The notes under the pieces: model-generated | Seen by the model: the letters and a program-made list of their open reading frames with translations, nothing else | Database searches by the model: none | Told to the model about the DNA's origin: nothing | Program-made: the position numbers and the translations under genes | Source of the DNA: Saksenaea vasiformis B4078 | Taxonomy: Eukaryota > Mucoromycota > Mucoromycetes > Mucorales > Saksenaeaceae | Reading direction: 5' to 3' | DNA length: 35,612 nucleotides | Assembly (NCBI GenBank): GCA_000697055.1 | Contig: JNDT01001259.1 | Span: forward strand, 1 to 35,612 | Part shown: positions 11,599 to 21,203 of the stretch, in pieces | Layout: every line of letters begins with the position of its first letter | How positions within the stretch are numbered: the stretch's first letter is position 1

Positions 11599-12093
11599 AT
11601 GGAAAAGTTCAAGGAGGTAAAAGACTGATCAGGTTTTGTGATGATGTCCATTGGTACTCATTCGAGATTGTATAGAAACTGACCGCACTTCGTACCGAGG
11701 CCGACAAAGCCCACAAGCGAGCAGAAGATCTCGCGGCTAAAGTTGCTGAGCTCGAGGATGAACACAACAAGAAAGACGAAGAGCTTAGCTCGTTGCAATC
11801 TCGCGCAAAACTCTTGGAAGAGCAGTTGGAGAAGGCCGAAGCTGATCTGAAGGAAGCAAACGACAAGTAAGTAGTAATAAAGAGAGACAAACTGTGGGGA
11901 ACGAGGTTAACTCAATTCGACGTTATCTAGTTTCCGCGAAGCAGACTTGCGCGCAGAACAACAAGGCAAGAAAGCTATCAAGCTTAAGCAGGAATGTGAC
12001 ACTTGGGATAAGAAGAACGAAGAGTTGGAAAAGAAATACGATGGTGTCAAGGCAGAACTCGACGAATTTGAGAAGCAGTTGGATGGTGTGTAA
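11599..12093 (+). CDS. TPM1: Tropomyosin, short form (123 residues, 3 exons)
   Basis: Fungal tropomyosin forms a two-stranded coiled coil along formin-built actin cables and rings. Exons are 11599-11616 (only six codons, MEKFKE), 11676-11866 and 11931-12093; introns have canonical GTAAAA/TATAG and GTAAGT/TCTAG ends. Start and end align with fission-yeast Cdc8: MEKFKEKLTALRTEAD at the N-terminus, and FREADLRAEQ then KKYDGVKAELDE near the C-terminus. The whole chain is a charged heptad-repeat coiled coil. The N-terminal Met-Glu is a NatB acetylation context. The odd point is length: yeast and fission-yeast forms have 161 or more residues, about four actin periods, while this has 123, about three. 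The small introns leave no room for a missing exon. The CTF4 stop lies 286 bases upstream on the same strand. Confidence 0.88.
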
Positions 12094-12550
12094 ATGAAAA
12101 TCCTTATATTCCCTTGTATATGATTAAAAAAGAGATACGCGCCATTACCCTTTCATCCCCTTTTTTCACTATGACGTACGACGGAGATGATTGCTGCGGA
12201 TTTTAAATTCTGAAGTGGGACCCTCGTGTGGTTCGCATTCCGTCGATCTTCCGGAACTGACTTTTAAAAAAAGGAACAAGCTAGGGCAGCGAAAGTGAAT
12301 GAATGCATAGAGTAAGTAAGTAACCCCAGCCATGGAGAAAGGATCTTTTTAAGAAACCACACTTCTGGACAAACAGGTTGTATTTTATCAATGTCTACTT
12401 ATGTTCGTCTGCCTCAGCAAATGAAATAGACGTCGTTTCTCTTTTCTTCTAAGTTATGGTCAACGTGTTGATCTATTGATTTCTTTTGTTTCATAATGAT
12501 GTTTACAGCAGTTTGGAAATCTACAGTAATTAAGGGATGTAAGATTATGA
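12094..12550. other. Convergent 3' intergenic region
   Basis: These 457 bases separate the tail-to-tail tropomyosin and SerRS genes and must hold both 3' UTRs. I see no gene and no perfect AATAAA in either sense orientation. Confidence 0.6.
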
Positions 12551-14152
12551 TTATTGTAAGATGGTAGGCTGTCCGGGTATCCATTTTCTCAGAGCCTCAG
12601 GTACTTTAATGGATCCATCTGCTTGTTGATGTGTCTCCAGAAGTGCCACCATGACGCGTGGGACAGCCATGGCTGTGCCATTGAGCGTATGGCAAAAATC
12701 GACCCATTTCTCCTTGATATGCCAAGGGACACGGACATCCTTCGGTCCCACGTTTTCCTTGAATTGAGAGGATAGATAACGAATATCTAATCGCCGCGTC
12801 TGGTAATCTGTACAATTCGACGTCGACGATATCTACCAGTCATTCATTTTAGACCGTCTGCCCACCTCACAGAAATTTCTCTTTCTCTTACCTCTCCCCA
12901 TGCCTGTCGACCAGGCATCCAGGCTTCGATATCATATTTTCTGTAAGCGCTGGCACCAAGCTCTTCTGTCGGCATATCTAAAATTCTGAAATTTACAACC
13001 TATCAGAAAGGTCGCCTTCTATCTTTCTTTCTTTTCCTTTCCCAACCTGAAACATAAGTCAAGCTCGCCAAATAGTTCTTCTTGTAGATCTCTGAATTCC
13101 TCTAGCACCTTTTCGCTTTGATTTGGTGTTGTCACGGCGAAAAGTTCGACTTTGGAAAACTGGTGGACCCGATAGAGACCGCGCTCCTCCGCTGATCCAT
13201 GACCTGCCTCCGCTCGGAAAGCGCGACCAAATCCAACCACACGTTTAGGCAACTCTTCTTCTTTTGGCATTGATTTCGCAAACATGCCTGCCAAAGGAAT
13301 CTCTGCTGTACCTGCAAGACAGAGTTTGGGTGCGGTGGTATGGATCGTACTGGCCGTCGTAACGTCGTAGATTTGTGATGCCTCTTTTTTTCGTGGTTGG
13401 AAACCGCAGCCGTAAGCAATCGAGGTACGAACCACATCAGGCGTGATGACTGGACTAAATCCCCTTTTGGCAGCTTTCTCGAGAGCATACTGGATAAGCG
13501 CAAATTCAAGCCAGACACCGCTATTTTTGAGATAGTAGAATTTTGAACCGCTCACTAACGCTGCCTGTTCAAAGTCGAGCATATCTAGCCGTTCCGCTAA
13601 TGTCAAATGATCCAACAACGGAAAATCAGCCGATCGCTTGGAACCAACGATCTTCAGTACTTTGGCGTTTGTTTCTGGTCCAATCGGCACGTCGGGATGC
13701 GTCGTATTTGGAATAAGCAGAGCCTGGTTCGTCATTTCTGTCTCCACTACGCCAAGCTCCTCCTCTACCTGCCGGATCCGTTCTTTCCATTGTTTAGCTT
13801 GGCCAATGTAAGTTTCGCGCTCGCTCTTGGACTTTGCCGATCGGATCGAGAGATTGACGCGATCACGTTCCGCACGGAAAGCTTCGGCTTGTGCCATAAT
13901 GTCCTCTCGTTTTGCGTAGAGCTGGCGCACAGCACGAACACTATCCCCTTCGTAATTACGTTGCTTCATATTCTGTTCGATGGTTGCTGCATTCTCGGCG
14001 AGGTACTTGTAGTTCAACTGTGGAGGAATACGATGAATGTCATCGTCCTCGGTCAATGTAAGCACAGACTGATATCGACGTGCAGGCTGCTGTTGAAGAA
14101 TATGTCGCCAGTTTCTAAGACGTGGTTGGTTGCGAAGACAGGGTCTAAACAT
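12551..14152 (-). CDS. DIA4: Mitochondrial seryl-tRNA synthetase, 493 residues, 3 exons
   Basis: Charges mitochondrial tRNA-Ser. Minus-strand exons are 14152-13047, 12985-12892 and 12832-12551 (1482 bases); the introns are 61 and 59 bp. The N-terminus ([20 protein letters not shown], then RRYQS) is basic and lacks acids, a typical mitochondrial targeting sequence. Residues about 45-140 form the long helical tRNA-binding arm. The class II core follows: TAEIPLAG (282-289), motif 2 [11 protein letters not shown] ending at 317, and in exon 3 [14 protein letters not shown] (402-415) and motif 3 [16 protein letters not shown] (451-466) with Arg459. The basic presequence and the AVPR form of motif 3 fit the organellar rather than the cytosolic enzyme. 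ATG at 14152 is chosen because it gives the presequence. Confidence 0.93.
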
Positions 14153-17148
14153 AGTGTATCAAACCTCACTGCCGTGTTTTCACATCTGATGGAAATAGGG
14201 TGTTCGTGACTTTTGTTTCCTTGTCCCAGTGCAAGGGAACCCAGCCATTGATAGACAATTATCAGCTGTTTCATGCAGATCAGAAACAGATTTTTTTTTC
14301 TTCCAGGTACACCCACTGAACACAATCTACAAAGTCTATTAAATTTTAACCTTGCACTGATCATTCATACATATTATACCATCAGCCACAATCGTAATGT
14401 GCAGTCGATCATGTGTCCTTCTCCCTTTTTATTCGCTAAAAGTTTGCTACCATGTCTTTCGAATAAGGATTACGAGGTTCTCAGCCTTCTCTTCTAAAAC
14501 TCTGTTGTAGGTGAAACAGGCGAGCGACATAAGGTTGTACAGGATTGTTCCACGAACAGTTTTCATGCGACTGAGGTTCCAATTGTTTACGACCTCATCG
14601 GCAAATCCGCTCATTCAGGTCATGGTTATGCAACGCAGAAGTCAACTCCTTGCCAGTGTAAGCGATTTTCTCGTCTGTTGATGATGCCGCTATCTCTATG
14701 TTAACTGAAGTTAGCAACGCCTTTCAATGAAGTCAGCCATCCTTGCGAGTGAAACAAAGATCAGGAACTTTACGGTAACTGACTGCGCCCACTCGGATCT
14801 AAAGTCCTGTAGAACAACACAGAGCAGTATAAACTTCCTGCGGACATCGGTTAACAACGTAGATGAAAGGGAGGCTAATCTTCTTAACTATATATGCGAC
14901 CTATTTAGAAAAGGAAGGTTACAAATATGTCTTCGGAGAGAGCCAAGAAGAAATTGTCTGGAACTACAAGTGGAATGCATAAGCGTTCCTCAGAATCAAT
15001 AGAAAGAGGAGGTCTTTGGACATGCCATCGAGACACCACTGTGGCAAGCTGGATCAATGAAGTACTTTAAAGTTCGGATCCTTCTGGCGTGTTTGCCATT
15101 GTGATGTGCTATGATGACAAGAAACTGCCTTACTAGCGAATATCGACCTCAGGCTGCCACCGAGATAGCATTACTGATGTCAGACGTCTACCCAAATCAA
15201 AGGAGGAAGGTCACGAATCTTACGGCAGGCAGCGAATTAGATCAAATGGCTAAAGAGTATCTGCAATCTGTTCGAACTTCGCATGATAGCTCGCTATCGC
15301 AACAGAGATTTCATATTATATACCATTGCGCTTGGGTACTCAGGGGAATAGCCTAATGGAGTGTGGTTCGAGATGTAAGGCAATAAACGTACCGTGAATT
15401 TATTGGCTATTTAGCTGGGTTTGTACCTTTCGTGTTGCTTTCCCACTTTGGAAAAATAGAAAAACCATTGTGTCCACAAGACAATTTTTTTTTTCCTGCG
15501 TTGGAGCATAAAGGATAGAATGTGTCGTGTTCTCAGTCTATTTATTCACATGGTCATGACAAATATTTAGTTCAATTCGAAGAAAAATCAGTGGAATATC
15601 ACATGTGTATGAATTGCTCCTAAGTTGTGATACGACCGTTGTATCGCGGAATTAGCTTTATGTGGCTGAAACTGGCAAGTAGACAATCAAGAAAGGGCTA
15701 TTAAAGCTACGTCATGAATGGTTCATTTGAACTGACAGTAGATCAGATAACCAAAAAAAAAACTCTATATAATGTTTTCATCAAACTTTGGCAAGAAAAG
15801 CTAACTGAACAACCCCCCCCCCCCATATCTGTCTCCAACTTATCACGTACTTTTCTTTGCTAGGAGCTGTTGGTTAGGAAGCAAGCACGATTTAAGATGG
15901 ATGAAAACCTGGTTTAGCGTCCTTTGGTAAATACAAGGATACATCAAATGATGGTGGGAGATTCCTCAGGAACTGCATGTATTGGTCACACGACAAACGT
16001 AAAACTTCTCTAAGTATTAGTTAAAGTAGATATAGAAATCCAGGAAAGAAACAAGCAAGTGGCGATAAGCTTGAATAGCCAGTACCTTTGTAAACAAAGA
16101 AGGATAAAATTGGGTTTTTAATAGTTACAAACTGGGCTAAGTATTTTTAGCGTATTTGCTCAAAGGCATATCACCAAGCACTACGCGGAATCACAGCTTT
16201 GCACGATCATAGGATATAATGAAGAAAGCATCGAAGAAAATTCTGCAATCAAAGCGTCAAGAAAAAGAGAGAGATTAAAATGTAACAGAAAAATAAAAGC
16301 AGGTGATTTTAAATGAGTTCAGTATGCATATATGCAGCTTAGCTATTGTGCGTGGATCATTGATGTTGATACCTCTGGCATTTCTGTCGCGGATCAAAAT
16401 TAAATATCGTTAGACGACAATTTACGTGAAATCAAGGCTGCATTGAAAGGAGATGCCATGTAAAAAACCAGCTGATGGCCGTATGAGTGATAGTAACAAA
16501 TTTTGATATTCAAGGCTACAGCGAGAGAGAGAAAAAGAAAAAAAAGGCAAGGTAAGCCCAGGAATTAAGGTGGATATTGTGAAGGTAAAATATCATACGA
16601 TGTCAAATTTTAAATCATTATGCACGGAGAAGTTTCAGGGGGTCTAACCGATGTCACTAAATGTTAAGGAGACCCGAGCGCAATCATAATAATAAAAGAG
16701 AGCTATAATACGTGCAGGCAACCCAAAAGGAGAGATCAAACTGTAAAAACAAAAAAAAAAAGATGGGCCCTTTCTACAATTTTCGAGATACCATAGCAAC
16801 GTGTAAAGAAGTGTGATGATTTCTATGGATACGTTTGTCAACAAGGGAATACATATCGAGGTATTTAATTACAGTTCCGCTAACGAACACCATATTTTGT
16901 TGTCTTGCAACGGTTCATGATGGGAAAGGCTGCACAGTCCAAGTCACTTGGGAAAATGCAGCCCGCAATTCTATTTTTGGGAACTGAACAGTACCGTATG
17001 GTTCAGTTCTTTGGGACACATTTCGTTTTCTTTTTTCTTTTCGTACTCTTTTTTTTTTTTTATATTTCTCTTCCTTCACTCATACACCTTTTTTGTTCGT
17101 TGCATTTGTCATTTCACGTACGCACTATTTCATCAGACGAAAACATAC
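14153..17148. other. Long gene-poor region
   Basis: About 3 kb without a recognisable gene. It contains a protein-like but broken patch at about 14540-15355 (listed separately), a run of 13 C at about 15812-15824, and AT-rich sequence from 15360 on with no sustained frames. The last 150 bases are T-rich (poly-pyrimidine) and are the leader of the RING-CH gene. Confidence 0.5.
14540..15355 (+). pseudogene. Possible decayed coding patch, unidentified
   Basis: Protein-like frames follow one another on the plus strand with shifts between them. One from about 14540 contains VPIVYDLIGKSAHSGHGY. One from 14727 (ATG, 91 codons) contains NNVDEREANLLNYICDLFRK and shifts into GYKYVFGESQEEIVWNYKW. A last one at 15111-15356 (ATG) contains GSELDQMAKEYLQSVRTSH. 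I cannot match any of them to a family. Composition and order suggest a dead gene or transposon rather than noise, but the call is weak. Confidence 0.25.
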
Positions 17149-18192
17149 ATGGGCGCCATTTCTCATTCCCGATCGTCTTCTACGGAGGAGGAGATTGCAC
17201 TGTTGCAATCCATCTCCGAAGCGGATCAAGAAGACACACATGTCGAAGAAGATTCTCCACCTGTTCAGAAACCATGCTATCCTCCTACAACAAAGCCACT
17301 CGGCACCGTTTCTGTACCACGCACGTCAGATGAAACAATAACAAAGATGTGCCGTATTTGTCATGAGGGAGAGCAAAACGACGAGGAAGACGAAGATCAA
17401 GACGATCACAATAGAGTGCAGGATGAGGAGGCGAGTGTGGGAGGATACAATCGATTGGCCAATGGTGAGGAAGATCACTGTCGTAAAAATTCAGGATCGC
17501 GAAAACGGATGCAACAACAAAACCCTCTTGTACGACCTTGTCGGTGTACTGGTAGCATGAGTTATGTCCACGTTGACTGTTTGAATCGATGGCGAGAAAT
17601 GTCTCCAAGAAAAGAATCCTATGTCGCCTGTGACCTGTGTGGCTATGAATACAATATCTACCGACCACAATATGCAGCCATTCTCTCACATCCATACTTT
17701 CTACGAACGGTGACAATGATACTTGTGTGTGGACTAACGATTGGCATGGCGTACATGTGCAAGGCGGTGGATGTCTATCTATTTCGGCACGTGCCGCAGC
17801 CGGACAACGCAACGTGGCGAGAACTCCACGGTCCGACGCTGTTCTGGATGGACCGTATTTATTTGCTGGCGGGCGTCGTAGTCATGGCGTTCTTTGGCAT
17901 TGTTTATCTGTTGTACCTTTGTACGACGTCCGATGCGTCGTCCGATGCCACTATGCCCTGGCTCTGTAACCAAAGTACCTGTCCGTGGTACAGTTGTTAT
18001 CTCGCAGATTTCACGGCATGCAGTGGCGATGCTGCTTTGGGAGGATTACTTGTCTTTGCGGCATTTATGGCGCTGATCACGGTTGTTTTTGGTATTATCG
18101 GCGCTATCAGTGGAGTGTATACGTTAATAGAAACGCTAGTGGAGTATGCGGCTGGTAGAATGAAGGAAAGAATATTGGATGTAAATTTATGA
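17149..18192 (+). CDS. Membrane RING-CH (MARCH-type) E3 ubiquitin ligase, 347 residues
   Basis: An intronless gene. The RING-CH (C4HC3) finger is complete: C68-x2-C71, a 59-residue insert, C131-x-C133, x7, H141-x2-C144, x16, C161-x2-C164, with the typical PCRCTGSMSYVHVDCLNRW core. Hydrophobic helices follow at about 184-206, 236-257 and 296-325 (the last may be two helices), so the finger is N-terminal and probably cytosolic, as in MARCH-family ligases that ubiquitinate membrane substrates. Residues 71-131 are mostly acidic and low-complexity. The frame is open upstream to 16948, but that part is T-rich and codes for Phe runs, so I take the ATG at 17149, directly after the pyrimidine-rich leader. 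Substrate and compartment cannot be told from sequence. Confidence 0.87.
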   Translation: MGAISHSRSSSTEEEIALLQSISEADQEDTHVEEDSPPVQKPCYPPTTKPLGTVSVPRTSDETITKMCRICHEGEQNDEEDEDQDDHNRVQDEEASVGGYNRLANGEEDHCRKNSGSRKRMQQQNPLVRPCRCTGSMSYVHVDCLNRWREMSPRKESYVACDLCGYEYNIYRPQYAAILSHPYFLRTVTMILVCGLTIGMAYMCKAVDVYLFRHVPQPDNATWRELHGPTLFWMDRIYLLAGVVVMAFFGIVYLLYLCTTSDASSDATMPWLCNQSTCPWYSCYLADFTACSGDAALGGLLVFAAFMALITVVFGIIGAISGVYTLIETLVEYAAGRMKERILDVNL

Positions 18193-18415
18193 AACAAGAA
18201 AAACGTGGTGGAATTTCCGAAATTCAAGAGGAGATCAGTAGAGTCTACACGATAAGACAAGGAAAAAAAAAGAAAGAGAGACCAGAGACAGAGAGAGACA
18301 GAGACAATGGACTTTGAGGGTTGGTAGGACGAAAGCAAGCAAAGTTGGATGTCCGTTTGGAAACCAGAAAAACGTGGTATATAAACTAAGCTTTTTACGA
18401 ATTCAAGAGGAGATA
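18191..18415 (+). repeat. Direct repeat in the RING-CH 3' flank
   Basis: Two related copies, at 18191-18235 and 18360-18415, share GAAAC(A/C)AGAAAAACGTGGT and then ATTCAAGAGGAGAT, separated by about 125 bases of purine-rich sequence. The first copy begins within two bases of the stop codon. Confidence 0.6.
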
Positions 18416-18643
18416 CCACTTGTCAAGGAAAATTTGTAATTCGCGCAGCCTCCTTTTGTCTACGTGACCAATGAACGACGCTACGATAACAACCCCTACT
18501 ACGCATCTGTGCCACCAAGGACAAAGATAAATCACCGCTAGAGAGGAGAATTCCATCAACCAAGATCTGCCATTCAAAATTATCCAGGAGTTGGCTTGCC
18601 ATACTACTGTGAGCCCCGAGCCCCCCCCCTTTCTCCTTCTTTC

Positions 18644-18649
18644 AATAAA
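18644..18649 (+). terminator. Candidate poly(A) signal of the RING-CH gene
   Basis: The first AATAAA on the plus strand after the stop codon, about 450 bases downstream, so assignment is tentative. Confidence 0.3.
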
Positions 18650-18959
18650 AGATAGTAAAGCATTTGGTAACTTCGTTATTTGAAAGGACTGGCGCTAACC
18701 ATTTCCAGAGTATTCCCTAAAGTGCAATGATGTCCCACACGACGTACAATGAAGCATTTTGATTGGATACAGTTTTCAGGATCTAATGTTTTGCAAATAG
18801 AAGAGTACACGCACCTATGTTTATTGATCCTGCGTACCTGGAAAGTCAAGTTTGTACCAAGGAAGGATTGCGGTCATTCGTATATAAATAGGCGACAGGT
18901 TCATGCTCTAAAGCAGCATAGAAGTAGTACTCATGGTCATTGATGGATTGTTACGCGTC

Positions 18960-19335
18960 GTGCGAAAAAGCACTATCACCAGCTGAGAGGGTTTAGGACT
19001 GACAAAAGATCATGAGCAACCCTGGATGTGCATTCTATGGAAGGTGCATAACAGGGAAAAGAAAAAAAAAAGGGATTTATGCGCATCTTTAAATGCACAT
19101 CACGCCTTATTATTATCTAAAATCAATGTTGTAGTTGGACATTGGAACTGATAACTACAGATTCCCTCGTCAATTATTCAATGGGATCAAGGGAAATGTA
19201 ATTTCCCAAAGGGGTCTTTGCAGATCACTATAGGCATTCTGTTTATTTACAGCAAAAACCCAGTAAACAACCCATTCGGAAGCATGACGCCGATTGGTCT
19301 TACGCATTTTGACAGAAAACACGAAAAGAGATAGT
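18960..19335 (+). repeat. Dispersed repeat, copy A
   Basis: Aligns in the same orientation with about 26275-26600. Shared features in order are GCGAAAA, an ATGAG/CTGGA/TTCTAT block, TTTATGCG, and the exact 14-mer TTGGACATTGGAAC (19135-19148). It is preceded at about 18880 by TATATAAATAGGC, a promoter-like string. Divergence suggests an old LTR or MITE-type sequence. Confidence 0.55.
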
Positions 19336-19675
19336 CTTCACATGATGGCTATTTCTGCAATTCATTTATAATTTGCGCTGACATACGTACACGGCCGTGA
19401 TAATAGTCCAGAACCTTTTTTTTTTTTTTCAAACAAATCAGGCACGCTTCGCAATGATATGAACTCAGTTGGTTCCTTCCTTTTAAGTTCCACCAGCCTG
19501 ATGTCGTTGCAAGCAATAGATTGGTATTCAGTATGGAAGATCTTCATTCCAACTGAAACTGTTGTCAAGGATCAGAAGATGAAAATAAGATAAGCGTAAC
19601 ATAAACTTTTTTTTTTGTTGTTGTTGTAGGTGACATGAAAGGAAGGGGAGGGCGTACGTACGACGTTTGGAAGGA

Positions 19676-19741
19676 TATTGACGTCAATGTGCATTAACCA
19701 AAAATGGATGGAATGAATTTGATCGGCCCTGGCCTCGACCG
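19676..19741 (+). repeat. Inverted repeat arm A with CRE-like site
   Basis: Arm A is the near reverse complement of 20401-20469. The 22 bases at 19719-19740 match 20402-20423 perfectly in inverted orientation, and the AAAATGGATGGAATG block matches with one mismatch and one indel. TGACGTCA (19679-19686) is a perfect CRE/ATF-type palindrome at the outer edge. Confidence 0.8.
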
Positions 19742-20400
19742 ATCGTTTGCCATGCGAGGAAGCCCCAATTGTCACGCGTGACCGGCACGTTGAATTCGGA
19801 GATAGTGTTTGTTCCTGGAAGCGGTCGTTTCTTTCATGCAATCCCGTGTATCCTATTGTGTTAACCAGTGACAGATCCAGCTCCGGGTTTACTACTATGA
19901 GTTCTTCTATTTTCTCTCTTCGTCAATCCGGTGTCATCTTCAATTCAGCGTCTAGAATATAAAGGTATCAAATAGAACATCATCGCAGTGCAAGGACTGT
20001 TACTAATTTGTACCTTGTCTCGCGGATTGTGGAAGTCTCGAAGACTACATCAAAGTCTACTTTTCATGCTGGAAGGAAATGAACATGAGAATAAAGGGTA
20101 GTATCCGGACGTCGTGTTGATGACTAGTCCGCTGAATTCTGGCCATAAATCCACGTTTAGCGCGACGATGTGGCGCATATCAGAGGAAGTCAAAGAGTAC
20201 AGGTGACCCAATCTAACAACATGGTGTGGATGATTACAATCAAGGATTGAGCCGGAGTATCCTGAGAATTAGGGAAAGGTTAGAGAATGAAGTGCTTAGT
20301 CAGATGTTGAAAGTTCTTTCGGTACGAAATGGCGTATGGAAGAGAGAGTAATAAAGAAAGAGAGAGAAATGTGGTTAAATAATCACCCTTCAGCAACGGT

Positions 20401-20469
20401 TGGTCGAGGCCAGGGCCGATCAAGTTCCATTCCATCCATTTTTGGCTAACATGCAGCGACGTCAATAAC
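20401..20469 (-). repeat. Inverted repeat arm B
   Basis: Partner of arm A, about 660 bases away. It carries GGTCGAGGCCAGGGCCGATC, then CCATTCCATCCATTTTTGG, then GACGTCAATA at the outer edge, mirroring the CRE-like edge of arm A. Confidence 0.8.
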
Positions 20470-20684
20470 ACCCCCCACTGAGGCACGTGTCTTGCTTTTC
20501 TGCGACACATATGACATCATAGACACTTCTGGAAGGCTAAACATGAGTGCCTTAAGGTGATATATAAATATATAATTTTTTTATATATATACACGTAACT
20601 TCTTGTAATTCTTCTTACTATCTTTCTCAATAGAATTCAATTAAGAATAATACAACATGATCTGAATTGATGACAACTAAAAGT

Positions 20685-21090
20685 TAAAAAAAAGAAGAAG
20701 TAAAAAAGAAAAAAAGTTTTTTTTTTTCTTTTTCCTTTGTTGCAGTTCCGATCAACGATTATTTTTTTTCATATCGAACGGGCAACTTTTTTTTTTCTCT
20801 CTCTCAGTTTTTAACTCCTCCCCCCTTTTCTCTCTCTCTCTTTTTTTTTTTCTTTTTTTTTTTTTTCTTCCTTCGCACGCAATACATACATACATTACAC
20901 GCACACGTACACACACACACATACTTTTTTTTATACTCACACTGATACTCACACGCACACACGCACACACACGTACACACACATACACACATACACACGC
21001 TCTCTCTCACACATTTTTATTATTATCATTGCTATTATTTTCTCATTCATTCCTTTCTTTTTTTTCTTATACATATTTATACATTACGTA
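20685..21090 (+). repeat. CT/T tract and CA microsatellite before the F-box gene
   Basis: T and CT runs (about 20715-20865) are followed by CATA and CA/CG dinucleotide repeats (about 20880-21000) and CT again. The strand asymmetry (pyrimidine-rich on the sense strand) ends about 110 bases before the ATG. Such tracts are common in fungal promoters and leaders. Confidence 0.75.
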
Positions 21091-21203
21091 TATCTCTCTC
21101 TTTTGTACCGCGCCGCGCGTCGGTCTTTTCTTAATTTGTTGATTGTCAGAGAATTTAGACAATTTGGTCACAGAACGACATCCATACGTTTGACGATTTG
21201 TGC

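Larger units (their letters stand above)
18650..21203. other. Intergenic, repeat-bearing region
   Basis: No gene is supported in 2.5 kb. It contains a dispersed repeat copy (about 18960-19335), an inverted repeat pair (19676-19741 and 20401-20469), an AT-rich stretch near 20560-20590, and the CT/CA-rich leader of the F-box gene. Confidence 0.5.

Noticed and set aside
13607..14209. 200-codon plus-strand frame
   Set aside because: Lies antisense to the well-supported SerRS exon 1 and has no motif.
16948..17148. N-terminal extension of the RING-CH frame
   Set aside because: T-rich leader giving Phe runs; a good ATG at 17149 starts soluble protein-like sequence.
17285..17812. 175-codon minus-strand frame
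   Set aside because: Antisense to the RING-CH coding sequence, whose zinc ligands are all in place.
18395..18577. 60-codon minus-strand frame
   Set aside because: Overlaps the 3' flank and direct repeat of the RING-CH gene; no motif or promoter.
20752..21010. Minus-strand frames rich in Cys, Val and Lys
   Set aside because: Products of reading the CA/CT microsatellites; not protein-like.
20880..21010. CRISPR-like spacing of short repeats
   Set aside because: Simple CA/CG dinucleotide repeats without unique spacers, in a eukaryotic context.
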